9,193 bases of DNA. Source: Methanobrevibacter sp. (GTDB lineage: Archaea; Methanobacteriota; Methanobacteria; Methanobacteriales; Methanobacteriaceae). The position numbers and the translations under genes are program-made. The notes under the pieces are model-generated. The model had not been told where the DNA came from. It worked only from the letters and a program-made list of their open reading frames with translations, and searched no databases. How positions within the stretch are numbered: the stretch's first letter is position 1; each line of letters begins with the position of its first letter. The stretch is taken from positions 1 through 9,193 of the forward strand of contig WRMT01000104.1 of assembly GCA_009777005.1 (NCBI GenBank), given 5' to 3'. Shown piece after piece: positions 1-6,130 of the stretch.

Positions 1-1
1 G

Positions 2-139
2 AATGATTTTATAGAAGAAACAGAAGGAGAACTGGATAGTAAAGATTGGGCTGAAGCTTTTAGTTGGATTACAATAAAGGTGATTTGTAATTCATGTGGT
101 GAAACTAATAATGAATGGATTTCATATGAAACAATGTAA
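2..139 (+). CDS. C-terminal end of an unrecognised protein (5' truncated by window edge)
   Basis: An open frame enters from the left edge and ends at TAA 137-139, giving 45 residues. The visible part is acidic (DFIEETEGELDSKDW) and then carries a single CNSCG motif at about residues 29-33 of the fragment, followed by ETNNEWISYETM. A lone CxxC could be half of a zinc ribbon whose partner pair lies upstream, outside the window; that is inference. Coding is supported by the amino-acid composition and by the oligo-T and hairpin structure just after the stop. I do not recognise the family and cannot assign a function from this tail. No start can be chosen. Confidence 0.6.
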   Translation, partial: NDFIEETEGELDSKDWAEAFSWITIKVICNSCGETNNEWISYETM

Positions 140-155
140 ATAAAAACACGCTTAA

Positions 156-198
156 TTTTTTTTAAACTTTTTTTAAATCTTTGAAATTTAGATTTCAA
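156..198 (+). terminator. Oligo-T tracts plus hairpin after the first gene
   Basis: Two T runs (156-163, eight T; 168-174, seven T) begin 17 bases after the stop codon at 139. They are followed by a perfect hairpin, TTGAAAT 181-187 pairing with ATTTCAA 192-198 around a TTAG loop. Archaeal RNA polymerase terminates at oligo-T tracts, so the runs alone could suffice; the hairpin may protect the 3' end. The flanking DNA is extremely AT-rich, so chance occurrence is possible. Confidence 0.4.
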
Positions 199-289
199 TC
201 TTTATTTTCAATATTTTTTAATAATATTATATTTTATATCTTGTTTTTTAATAATCTATTATTATAATTATCATAAAGACATATAACAT

Positions 290-300
290 CCCCCCCCCCC
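290..300. repeat. Run of 11 C in AT-rich intergenic DNA
   Basis: Eleven consecutive C occupy 290-300 inside a spacer that is otherwise almost entirely A and T. The tract is 285 bases upstream of the secreted-protein gene at 585 and lies in no credible reading frame. Long G/C homopolymers are classical slippage sites, but the length may also be a sequencing or assembly artefact, as with the homopolymers at the right end of the window. The rest of the 140-584 spacer holds only the terminator before it, the short repeats near 441-470 and the candidate promoter at 505-514. Confidence 0.7.
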
Positions 301-504
301 TATAATACTTTTTTAAAGAGTATTCATTCAAAATATTTAAATATAACCGATTTTTAAATATTATTGTAGTAAATACAATGCTACAGAAAAAAAAATTTTC
401 AGTGAAAACATGCGTAAAAAGAATATTAGGTACTAATTATTTGGGATTAGCTATTACATAGCTACGTACTACTATTTTTTTCTAATAATTGTATAAACTG
501 GATA

Positions 505-514
505 TTTTTATAAA
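505..514 (+). promoter_or_regulatory. Candidate TATA box for the secreted-protein gene
   Basis: TTTTTATAAA at 505-514 matches the archaeal TATA pattern. A start site about 25 bases downstream would be near 535-540, giving a leader of about 45-50 bases. The leader ends with AGGAG (573-577), seven bases before the ATG at 585, which fixes the start codon. Two TAGCTA palindromes (448-453 and 459-464) lie upstream and could be a regulator site. Confidence 0.4.
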
Positions 515-584
515 AAAAATATTAATAAAGAATATTTAAGATTAAATAGATTGGGTATGTCTATTACATCTTAGGAGAATAAAA

Positions 585-1355
585 ATGATAAAATTAACAA
601 AAAAGCTATTGGTTCTACTAATAGTTTCTATAGTAGTGTTTTCTTTCGTGACAGCTACAACTTACGCTGCAAGCACAACCATAGATGAAAAAAACACTGG
701 AATCATTAAAATTGATTCAAAGGAAAAAGCTGTTGGTTACAAGCTAACTTGGAAGGCTAACGGAGGGAAAATAGGAATCAAAAAGACAATGACAACTACT
801 GTCAAAAAAGGTTCCAAGATAGGAAAACTCCCTTCTACACCTAAAAGGACAGGTTACACTTTCACAGGTTGGTACACTAAGAAAAGTGGAGGTACAAAAA
901 TAAATGCCAATACCAAGCCAAAAAGGAGTGTCACCTTACACGCACACTGGAAAAAAGGAAGTTCAAATGGTTTGACTAGTGAAGAAAAGAAGTTAATAGG
1001 TTCATGGAGTGCTTTGATAACTAAACCGAGGATTAAAGCTGGTGGTGGACTTACATTCGATACTGAACAATACTGGTACTTTTTTAATAAGGACGGAACA
1101 TTTAATTATACTCAAGTAGCATATTATGGAAGTTATAAGTTATCTGGAAAGTATAAAGTGTCCAATGGAAAGATTACTTTTGCAAACAGTATTAAATATG
1201 ATGCTAACAATGTAAAAACAGGTGGTTTTCCCAATACTGTGACCGAGTATCGGTTTGAGAAGGATAAATCTAGTACAGTTTTGAAAATTCCAACACTTCA
1301 TAGTTCCGATCTACGATATAGAACTTTGCTTAATGCATTATCTTTTAAATCATAG
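585..1355 (+). CDS. Secreted InlB B-repeat protein with lipocalin-like C-terminal domain
   Basis: The protein has 256 residues. A clear Sec signal peptide runs from MIKLTKK through a hydrophobic core at residues 8-24 to a likely cleavage after TYAA (residue 29), so it should act outside the membrane. Residues about 53-123 match the InlB B-repeat (Listeria-Bacteroides repeat, Flg_new): LTWKANGG, then RTGYTFTGWYT (88-98), SGGTKI and the closing VTLHAHW (116-122). Residues about 130-236 look like a small beta-barrel domain of the lipocalin-like or DUF5640 kind, with LIGSWS (137-142), FNKDGTF (167-173), and GKYKVSNGKITF (188-199). I see no C-terminal membrane anchor, LPXTG or lipobox, so cell attachment is unclear. 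The AGGAG site before ATG 585 supports the start. InlB B-repeats occur in surface proteins and adhesins of gut microbes; a role in surface interaction is inference. It is monocistronic and convergent with the next gene. Confidence 0.88.
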   Translation: MIKLTKKLLVLLIVSIVVFSFVTATTYAASTTIDEKNTGIIKIDSKEKAVGYKLTWKANGGKIGIKKTMTTTVKKGSKIGKLPSTPKRTGYTFTGWYTKKSGGTKINANTKPKRSVTLHAHWKKGSSNGLTSEEKKLIGSWSALITKPRIKAGGGLTFDTEQYWYFFNKDGTFNYTQVAYYGSYKLSGKYKVSNGKITFANSIKYDANNVKTGGFPNTVTEYRFEKDKSSTVLKIPTLHSSDLRYRTLLNALSFKS

Positions 1356-1431
1356 CATAATTTTGAATGATGTTAATTATTACTTTTCTTTAAAATCTTT
1401 TAAATCCAGTAATAACATGCAAAGCCCAGAG

Positions 1432-1476
1432 TCAAGAAATTTATCTTGATTTTTTCCATATTTTTCTTTTTTTTAT
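1432..1476 (+). terminator. Hairpin plus T-rich terminator of the secreted-protein gene
   Basis: TCAAGA 1432-1437 pairs with TCTTGA 1444-1449 around AATTTA. Six T follow (1450-1455), then a second, longer T-rich stretch to about 1474. It lies 77 bases past the stop codon, in the convergent spacer. The remaining bases up to 1656 show no further gene or structure I can support. Confidence 0.5.
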
Positions 1477-1656
1477 TATAATAATCAACATTGATTAGCC
1501 ATAGCTATCATTCGACATACAATGATAAAGTGATTCCAGAATTTTATTATTATTCATCAAAATATGTGTTTTAATAGCTGTTTTTAAACGCACTCACTCA
1601 TCATCCATAGTCCCACACTTTTTTTTGAATTTTTAAGCTCTCTTAAACATTTTTAG

Positions 1657-1679
1657 AAAAAAACACAATTACATTGTGT
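1657..1679 (-). terminator. Terminator hairpin overlapping the Panacea stop codon
   Basis: On the minus strand ACACAAT (1679-1673) pairs perfectly with ATTGTGT (1669-1663) around a three-base loop. A run of seven T follows at once (1663-1657, sharing its first base with the stem). The stem contains the last codons and the TAA stop (1671-1669) of the Panacea gene, so translation to the end would melt the hairpin. This is a textbook intrinsic-type shape and one of the clearer terminators here. Confidence 0.6.
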
Positions 1680-2184
1680 CATTAGAATTTTCCAAAGAAT
1701 ATTCATTTGTCCTATAAAAAACATACCTGTAGTCTATTATTTCCTCATTTTCAGCAACAATCCACGCTATATCTCCATGGGAATACTCATTAATCTGATT
1801 AAAATTCATATTTGATAATTTATTTATTACCTGATCAATGACTTGTATTTCATCATCCGATAGCAGTTCTATTTTTGGAGTTTCACATGAAGAATAATTA
1901 TATCCCATATGTGTAGCTCCAATAAAGGTAAGTTTTTCTTTTTCTTTTATTTTCCCTTCTGAAATCATTTCATTTTTAATATTAATAAGATGAACAGGAA
2001 AAGGACCTCTTTCAAATTTACTATAACTTTCATTAGTTATTGATCGTTCATATTTTTCATGAAAATTAAAATCTGAAAAATAAAGAATTTTATATAAGTG
2101 AGTTCTCCATAAATTTCCTTTGCATCCACATTTATCAATTATATAATGAATTACTTCCTTCATCTTTTCTTTGTTTAGTTCCAT
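1669..2184 (-). CDS. Panacea (SocA/DUF4065) domain protein, putative antitoxin
   Basis: From the preferred ATG at 2184 the protein has 171 residues. Family hallmarks, in order: the hydrophobic helix end YKILYFSDF (31-39), the block KFERGPFP (57-64), and the C-terminal EYSHGDIAWIVAENE (133-147), matching the usual S-H-x-x-x-x-W pattern of this family. Panacea proteins are known as phage-associated proteins (GepA, SocA) and as the antitoxin half of many toxin-antitoxin pairs; SocA of Caulobacter is a ClpXP adaptor. An antitoxin role here is inference. The frame is open to an ATG at 2256 (195 residues), but those extra 24 residues lack family resemblance and a good ribosome binding site. A TATA-like AAAATATAC (2284-2276) would place transcription start near 2255, favouring 2184. 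No toxin-like partner gene lies on either side. Confidence 0.8.
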   Translation of the reverse strand: MELNKEKMKEVIHYIIDKCGCKGNLWRTHLYKILYFSDFNFHEKYERSITNESYSKFERGPFPVHLINIKNEMISEGKIKEKEKLTFIGATHMGYNYSSCETPKIELLSDDEIQVIDQVINKLSNMNFNQINEYSHGDIAWIVAENEEIIDYRYVFYRTNEYSLENSNDTM

Positions 2185-2275
2185 CTTACCACAATCATAA
2201 AGGGAAAAAATAACCATTAATTGCTTATATTTCTTATTATATTTTAAACAATTCATAATTCTTTCATGATTAAAA

Positions 2276-2284
2276 GTATATTTT
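2276..2284 (-). promoter_or_regulatory. Candidate TATA box for the Panacea gene
   Basis: Read on the minus strand the site is AAAATATAC. Initiation about 25 bases downstream would fall near 2255, just at or inside the upstream ATG at 2256, so the message would more naturally start translation at 2184. A second TATA-like stretch lies near 2330-2342. The sequence is AT-rich, so both are weak calls. Confidence 0.25.
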
Positions 2285-2433
2285 CAGATTATTCCTTTAT
2301 GTAACTTTTCCAACAGAGCATTTGAAAAATAAAATATAAGAAAAAGAATACATCTAATATTAAAAAATAATCTTTATTTTTATTTTAATTTAAATAAATA
2401 AGAAGTTCAAATCAAAATTTATTTCAATTATTT

Positions 2434-2471
2434 AAAAAAAAAAAAAAACTTAGTAAGAAATAAATTTCTTA
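2434..2471. promoter_or_regulatory. Poly-A run and 18-base palindrome between divergent genes
   Basis: Fifteen A occupy 2434-2448. Six bases later, TAAGAAAT (2454-2461) and ATTTCTTA (2464-2471) form a perfect inverted repeat with a two-base centre, and AAGAAAT recurs at 2475-2481. The palindrome sits 57 bases upstream of the sfsA TATA box, within the 387-base divergent spacer. It could be an operator. Alternatively, on the minus strand it is a hairpin followed by 15 T, a terminator shape, although no minus-strand gene is seen upstream of it. Confidence 0.35.
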
Positions 2472-2527
2472 AACAAGAAATAAAAATCATAAAATATTAT
2501 AATGAACTTGTAATTTTTGAAATAGAA

Positions 2528-2537
2528 TTATATAAAA
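2528..2537 (+). promoter_or_regulatory. TATA box of the sfsA pair
   Basis: TTATATAAAA is close to the archaeal consensus TTTATATA, with an A/G-rich element just upstream that could serve as a BRE. Transcription would begin near 2560, giving a leader of about 60 bases to the ATG at 2620. A TTG at 2572 would be only about 12 bases from the start site. Confidence 0.5.
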
Positions 2538-2619
2538 TACATTAGAAACTTTAACTAATATATTATTTACTTTGTTTAAAATTTTTAGAAATTATTTAAA
2601 ACAAAAACGGCAGATTTTT

Positions 2620-3315
2620 ATGAGTGAATATATTAAAGCTATTTTTAGAAAAAGACCAAATAGATTTATAGCTGAAGTTGAAATTGATGGAAAAATAGCT
2701 ATTGCTCATGTTCCAAATACTGGAAGATGTAAGGAACTTTTAGTGGATGGAGCTATTGTATACTTACTTCCTAGCAATGACCCAAAGAGAAAAACAAAAT
2801 ATTCTCTTCATTTTGTGGAAAATAATGGAGCATTAGTATCAATTTACTCACAATTAGCTAATAAAATTGTTTATGAAGCTATTTTAGATGGGAAGATAAA
2901 AGAATTAAATAGCTATTTGCAAATAAAGCAAGAAAAAACAATTGGAAAATCAAGAATAGATATATACTTAGCTAATGATGATAATGAGTGTTATGTTGAA
3001 GTTAAAGGAGTAACTTTAGTAAAAGATGGAGTAGCTATGTTTCCAGATGCTCCAACAGAAAGAGGAAGAAAACATTTAAATGAGCTAATTGAACTAAAAA
3101 AAAATGGTCACAGAGCCATAGTTTTCTTTTTAATACAACACCCTAATGGAAATAGCTTTAAACCAAATTGGGAAAATGATCCAGAATTTGCAGAAACATT
3201 AGCTATTGCCGAGAACCAAGGAGTTGAAATATTAGTTTATAAGTGTGAAAATACTTTAGATAATGTTGAACTTCTTGGAAAAGCTATTGAATATGATTTA
3301 AAAAGAGAAAGTTAA
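2620..3315 (+). CDS. sfsA: SfsA family protein, copy 1
   Basis: The protein has 231 residues, normal for SfsA. Residues about 1-80 form the N-terminal OB-like domain, with the family signature HVPNTGRCKELL (30-41). The C-terminal part has a PD-(D/E)xK nuclease-like fold with KSRID (110-114), YVEVKG (125-130) and FPDAPTERGRKH (141-152), so the usual acidic and lysine residues D114, E127 and K129 are present. E. coli SfsA is described as a DNA-binding protein that stimulates maltose metabolism; its true biochemical activity is unsettled and nothing here settles it. The frame extends to a TTG at 2572, but ATG 2620 is chosen because the tandem copy starts at exactly the same residue (MSEYxKAIF) after a similar leader. 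It is transcribed from the TATA box at 2528, probably together with copy 2, 29 bases downstream. Confidence 0.92.
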   Translation: MSEYIKAIFRKRPNRFIAEVEIDGKIAIAHVPNTGRCKELLVDGAIVYLLPSNDPKRKTKYSLHFVENNGALVSIYSQLANKIVYEAILDGKIKELNSYLQIKQEKTIGKSRIDIYLANDDNECYVEVKGVTLVKDGVAMFPDAPTERGRKHLNELIELKKNGHRAIVFFLIQHPNGNSFKPNWENDPEFAETLAIAENQGVEILVYKCENTLDNVELLGKAIEYDLKRES

Positions 3316-3344
3316 AAATACTTTAAAGTAAAAATGATGGTTTT

Positions 3345-4037
3345 ATGAGTGAATATGTTAAAGCAATTTTTATAAGAAGACACACTAGTTTTAAAGCTAG
3401 AGTTGAAATTAATGGAAAAAGAGCTACTACTCATGTACCAAACACTGGAAGAAGCAAAGAACTTTTAGTGGAGGGAGCTGTTGTATATTTACTTCCAAGC
3501 AATGACAGGAAAAGAAAAACAAAATATTCTCTTCACTTTGTGGAAAATGATGGAGCATTAGTATCAATTCACTCACAAGAAGCTAATAAAATTGTTTCTG
3601 ATGCTATTTTAGATGGGAAAATAAAAGAACTCAATAGCTATTTCCACCTAGAACAAGAAAAAAGAGTTGGAAAATCACGAATAGATATATACTTAGCTAA
3701 TGAGAATAGTGATTGTTATGTTGAAGTAAAAGGTGTAACATTAGTAAAGGATGGAGTAGCTATATTTCCTGATGGCATTACTGAAAGAGGAAGGAAACAT
3801 GTGAAAAAACTAATTTCACTAAAAAAAAGAGGACATAGAGCTGTTGTTTTCTTTTTAATACAAAATCCAAATGGAAATAGCTTTAAACCAAATTGGAAAA
3901 GTGATCCTGAATTTGCAGAAACATTAGCTATTGCCGAGAGACGAGGTGTTGAAATATTAGTTTATAAGTGTGAAAATAGCTTAGATAAAGTTGAACTTCT
4001 TGGAGAAGCTATTGAATATGATTTAAAAAAAGAATAA
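3345..4037 (+). CDS. sfsA: SfsA family protein, copy 2 (tandem paralogue)
   Basis: The protein has 230 residues. It aligns with copy 1 end to end without gaps; my hand count gives 181 identities in 230 (about 79%). HVPNTGR (30-36), KSRID (110-114) and YVEVKG (125-130) are all intact, so the nuclease-like residues D114, E127 and K129 remain. The differences cluster at residues 9-29, 101-108 and 154-158. The family block FPDAPTERG has become FPDGITERG (141-149), and C37 is S. The many shared codons point to a recent tandem duplication with protein-level selection still acting, rather than decay. It starts 30 bases after the copy 1 stop with no promoter between them, so co-transcription is likely. 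A terminator-like inverted repeat follows the stop at 4037. Confidence 0.92.
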   Translation: MSEYVKAIFIRRHTSFKARVEINGKRATTHVPNTGRSKELLVEGAVVYLLPSNDRKRKTKYSLHFVENDGALVSIHSQEANKIVSDAILDGKIKELNSYFHLEQEKRVGKSRIDIYLANENSDCYVEVKGVTLVKDGVAIFPDGITERGRKHVKKLISLKKRGHRAVVFFLIQNPNGNSFKPNWKSDPEFAETLAIAERRGVEILVYKCENSLDKVELLGEAIEYDLKKE

Positions 4038-4050
4038 TTATTGTTAAAAA

Positions 4051-4109
4051 GAAAATATCAAGGAGATTATTTAAATATCTTTAAACAGACCCCTAATTTT
4101 GATATTTTT
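4051..4109 (+). terminator. Long inverted repeat ending in T run after the sfsA pair
   Basis: AAAATATCAA (4052-4061) is perfectly complementary to TTGATATTTT (4099-4108), extendable by G-U pairs at both ends. The loop is about 33 bases. The descending arm merges with T 4105-4109. It lies 14 bases past the sfsA copy 2 stop, so it probably terminates that transcript. The loop is long for a classical hairpin. Confidence 0.4.
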
Positions 4110-4120
4110 AATAATTAATT

Positions 4121-4332
4121 AAAACAAATTAATATACCCTCCTTTAAAAATTCTATAATAACCTTCATTAAATCCCTTTAAAACAAATTCATATGTACTC
4201 CTTTAAAAATTTTATAATAATTCTCATTTAATTCTTTTAAAACAAACTCATATACTCTCCTTTAAAAATTCTATAATAACTCTCATTTAATTCATTTAAA
4301 ACAAATTCATATACTCTCCTTTAAATATTTTA
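4121..4332. repeat. Array of a 59-base tandem repeat, about 3.6 copies
   Basis: Unit starts, marked by AAAACAAA, fall at 4121, 4180, 4239 and 4298, exactly 59 bases apart. The fourth copy is cut off near 4332. Copies 2-4 are nearly identical; copy 1 is the most diverged. Units abut directly with no spacers, so this is not a CRISPR array. Read on the minus strand each unit carries AAAGGAG, five bases, then ATG (ATT in copy 1) opening a five-codon frame M-(N/S)-L-F-stop, at 4310-4296, 4251-4237 and 4192-4178. The array fills the spacer between the sfsA terminator and the methyltransferase. Function unknown. The remaining bases 4333-4536 are AT-rich with no gene I can support. Confidence 0.85.
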
Positions 4333-4536
4333 AATTATTTTTAGTATTATTATATAATAATTATGCCAACTCTTTATAATTTATAAAATTTTTCTATTTT
4401 TACAATTATAATAAAAATTATTATCTTGATTAAAATGATTTAAAAATATTTTTTAATAATATAAAGAAGAAAAGATTGCATCCACTTATAAATCCTGAAA
4501 TCAAAACGTGTAAATTAAAATTTCGTTTTTAGTAGG

Positions 4537-4578
4537 TGTAAACAGTCAGAAAAATTAGTACCGAAAATAAGGTTTACA
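4537..4578 (+). promoter_or_regulatory. Inverted repeat in the methyltransferase leader
   Basis: TGTAAAC (4537-4543) is complementary to GTTTACA (4572-4578), 28 bases apart and ending 15 bases before the ATG at 4594. It could form a leader hairpin or a spaced operator. A TATA-like stretch at about 4452-4465 (TTTAATAATATAAA) would put this structure within the transcribed leader. No riboswitch class is recognised. Confidence 0.3.
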
Positions 4579-4593
4579 ACAGTGAGTGATTTT

Positions 4594-5400
4594 ATGAAGA
4601 AAAAAACCGTTAGTGAAAGTAATAGAGATGCTTGGAATCAAGCCTTGAAATATCATCAAAAGGCAAGAAACAATTCATTGCAAATTGGTTTTAAAAATCC
4701 TAAGTTCACAACACTAAATCGGGACTGTGATGAAATATTAATTAATAAAATAAAAAATATAGGACTTTCTGTTAAAACCATAGCACAAATGCCTTGTAAC
4801 AATGGAAGAGAGTTATTATCACTTATGCAGTTTGGGGTAAAAGAAGCAATAGGGTTTGATATTTCAGATATAGCTATTTCAGAAGCAAGAGAACTTGCAG
4901 AAATATCAAAACTAAATGTTAAATTTGAAAGAGTTGATATCTTAGAAATTGATGATAAGTACAATAGTTATTTTGATTTTATCTACATTTCTGAAGGTTC
5001 ACTTCAATGGTTTCCTGATTTAAATGATTATTTCGCTGTTGTAAGCAGACTTTTGAAAAAAAAAGGAAAACTATTAATTTTTGAAATACATCCATTTGCC
5101 TACTTTTTTGAAAATGGATTTGATATTGAAAAAGGAAATTTTGAAAAATTGACTTCATACTTTGAAAAAAGCCCTTACAACTACAAAGATGGGTTAGATT
5201 ATGTTGGAGGAGTTGAATATGAAGCAAAAGAGTGTTATTGGTTCATGCATAAAATATCTGATATTATTAATGCCATATTACAAAACGATATAGAAATTCA
5301 AGAATTTGATGAGTATAATATGGAAATGGCGAATAATGACTCAATAAAATTTTTAGACAAGTTTCCCCTTAGTTATATTATTGTAGGTCAAAAGAAATAA
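4594..5400 (+). CDS. Class I SAM-dependent methyltransferase, substrate unknown
   Basis: The protein has 268 residues with a Rossmann-type methyltransferase core. Motif I is IAQMPCNNGRELL (63-75), where the usual GxGxG loop is replaced by PCNNGRE. The acidic strand-2 motif is IGFDIS (86-91), followed by VDILEID (114-120) and FDFIYISEGSLQWFPDL (128-144), then KKGKLLIFEIHPF (156-168). The N-terminal part (NRDAWNQALKYHQKARNNS, 10-28) and the NNGREL variant recall a subfamily common in Firmicutes and methanogens that I know only as uncharacterised methyltransferases. Small-molecule methylation is likely, but the acceptor cannot be named. ATG 4594 is preferred over the in-frame GTG 4582 because GTGAT (4585-4589) then serves as a ribosome binding site. 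It stands alone, with long spacers on both sides. Confidence 0.88.
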   Translation: MKKKTVSESNRDAWNQALKYHQKARNNSLQIGFKNPKFTTLNRDCDEILINKIKNIGLSVKTIAQMPCNNGRELLSLMQFGVKEAIGFDISDIAISEARELAEISKLNVKFERVDILEIDDKYNSYFDFIYISEGSLQWFPDLNDYFAVVSRLLKKKGKLLIFEIHPFAYFFENGFDIEKGNFEKLTSYFEKSPYNYKDGLDYVGGVEYEAKECYWFMHKISDIINAILQNDIEIQEFDEYNMEMANNDSIKFLDKFPLSYIIVGQKK

Positions 5401-5440
5401 AAAGAGAGTGCCCAAAATTCTAATCTCTTTCTTTCATTTT
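5401..5440 (+). terminator. Hairpin after the methyltransferase
   Basis: AAAGAGA (5401-5407), starting directly after the stop codon, pairs with TCTCTTT (5424-5430) across a 16-base loop. T-rich sequence follows to 5440. The stem is good, but the T tract is interrupted by C and A, so this is a moderate call. Confidence 0.4.
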
Positions 5441-6130
5441 ATCCCTATGTTTCCCATTATTTTTATATATTCATTGGCTTATTTTCATCACTTAAAAAAA
5501 AATAGATATTTATCCCTCTTAAATGAAGATAATAATTCTTTTTATAATTCAAATAGTCATACCTGATAATTTAGCAGTAATACTATTTAAAATCAGGAAT
5601 AATATAGTGAAAGACTTTAATTTTTGCTAAAGTTAAAATCTTATAAAATGATTAAATTTTATTAATTTAATTTTTATGAATGTTAATATCATTAATATTA
5701 AAAATAATTGAAAATAATCTTTATATTTAGAAAAAAAGAAATAATAGAAATAATTAATGAAAAAAAAGTTAAACTTCATAATAAAAACTTTAAAAAAGCA
5801 AAAAATTATTCTCAAACTATAACTATTAAGTATTATTATATGATAATAATGCATATCCTTATGATTTTTAACAATATTCTAAATTGGATAAATAATTTTA
5901 CATGAAAAAAATCAGATAATATTTGCATATGATTTGCATGTTTCTTGTAATAAATTTTGAAATAGCTAGTTAAATACTGTTTCTAAATTACAAAGTGAAT
6001 GTGTCTAAAATCGGGTGTTGTGAAAATTAAATCCAATTCCAAAAGTTTTAAATCAAATAGATAATCTTTCTTTTTCCAATAAAGGTATTTATTAGGATAA
6101 AATTTTGACAACTTCTTATACATTCATAAA
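5441..6130. other. Long AT-rich spacer without a supportable gene
   Basis: These 690 bases hold only short reading frames dominated by I, N, K, F and Y, with no ribosome binding site or family resemblance, so I call none. The following structures are visible. CCTGAT 5562-5567 and ATCAGG 5592-5597 form a loose inverted repeat. The octamer ATTTGCAT occurs twice 11 bases apart at 5921-5928 and 5932-5939, a spacing of one helical turn. A TTATA stretch at 6116-6120 is a possible TATA element for the exporter. The segment could be a decayed gene or simply regulatory space. Confidence 0.5.

Noticed and set aside
2572..2619. TTG start giving a 247-residue SfsA
   Set aside because: The extra 16 residues are absent from the paralogue and family, and ATG 2620 aligns with the copy 2 start.
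2620..4037. sfsA copy 2 as a pseudogene
   Set aside because: The frame is full length, gap-free and retains the conserved D, E and K residues.
4057..4075. Gene start after AAGGAG downstream of sfsA copy 2
   Set aside because: No start codon follows at useful spacing and no open frame continues; the bases are better explained as part of the terminator inverted repeat.
4121..4332. CRISPR array
   Set aside because: The 59-base units abut with no unique spacers and show graded divergence; no cas genes are present.
4582..4593. GTG start for the methyltransferase
   Set aside because: ATG 4594 has GTGAT at proper spacing; the GTG lacks a close ribosome binding site. It remains a possible alternative.
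4656..5227. Two minus-strand frames inside the methyltransferase gene
   Set aside because: They are antisense shadows of a well-supported gene, with no family resemblance.
5633..5905. Short overlapping frames on both strands in the AT-rich spacer
   Set aside because: Composition is almost only I, N, K, F, Y; no ribosome binding site, no recognisable motif, and the plus-strand frame needs a TTG start.
6105..6130. Bacterial-type promoter beginning TTGACA
   Set aside because: No TATAAT-like -10 occurs at proper spacing, and the gene content points to an archaeon.
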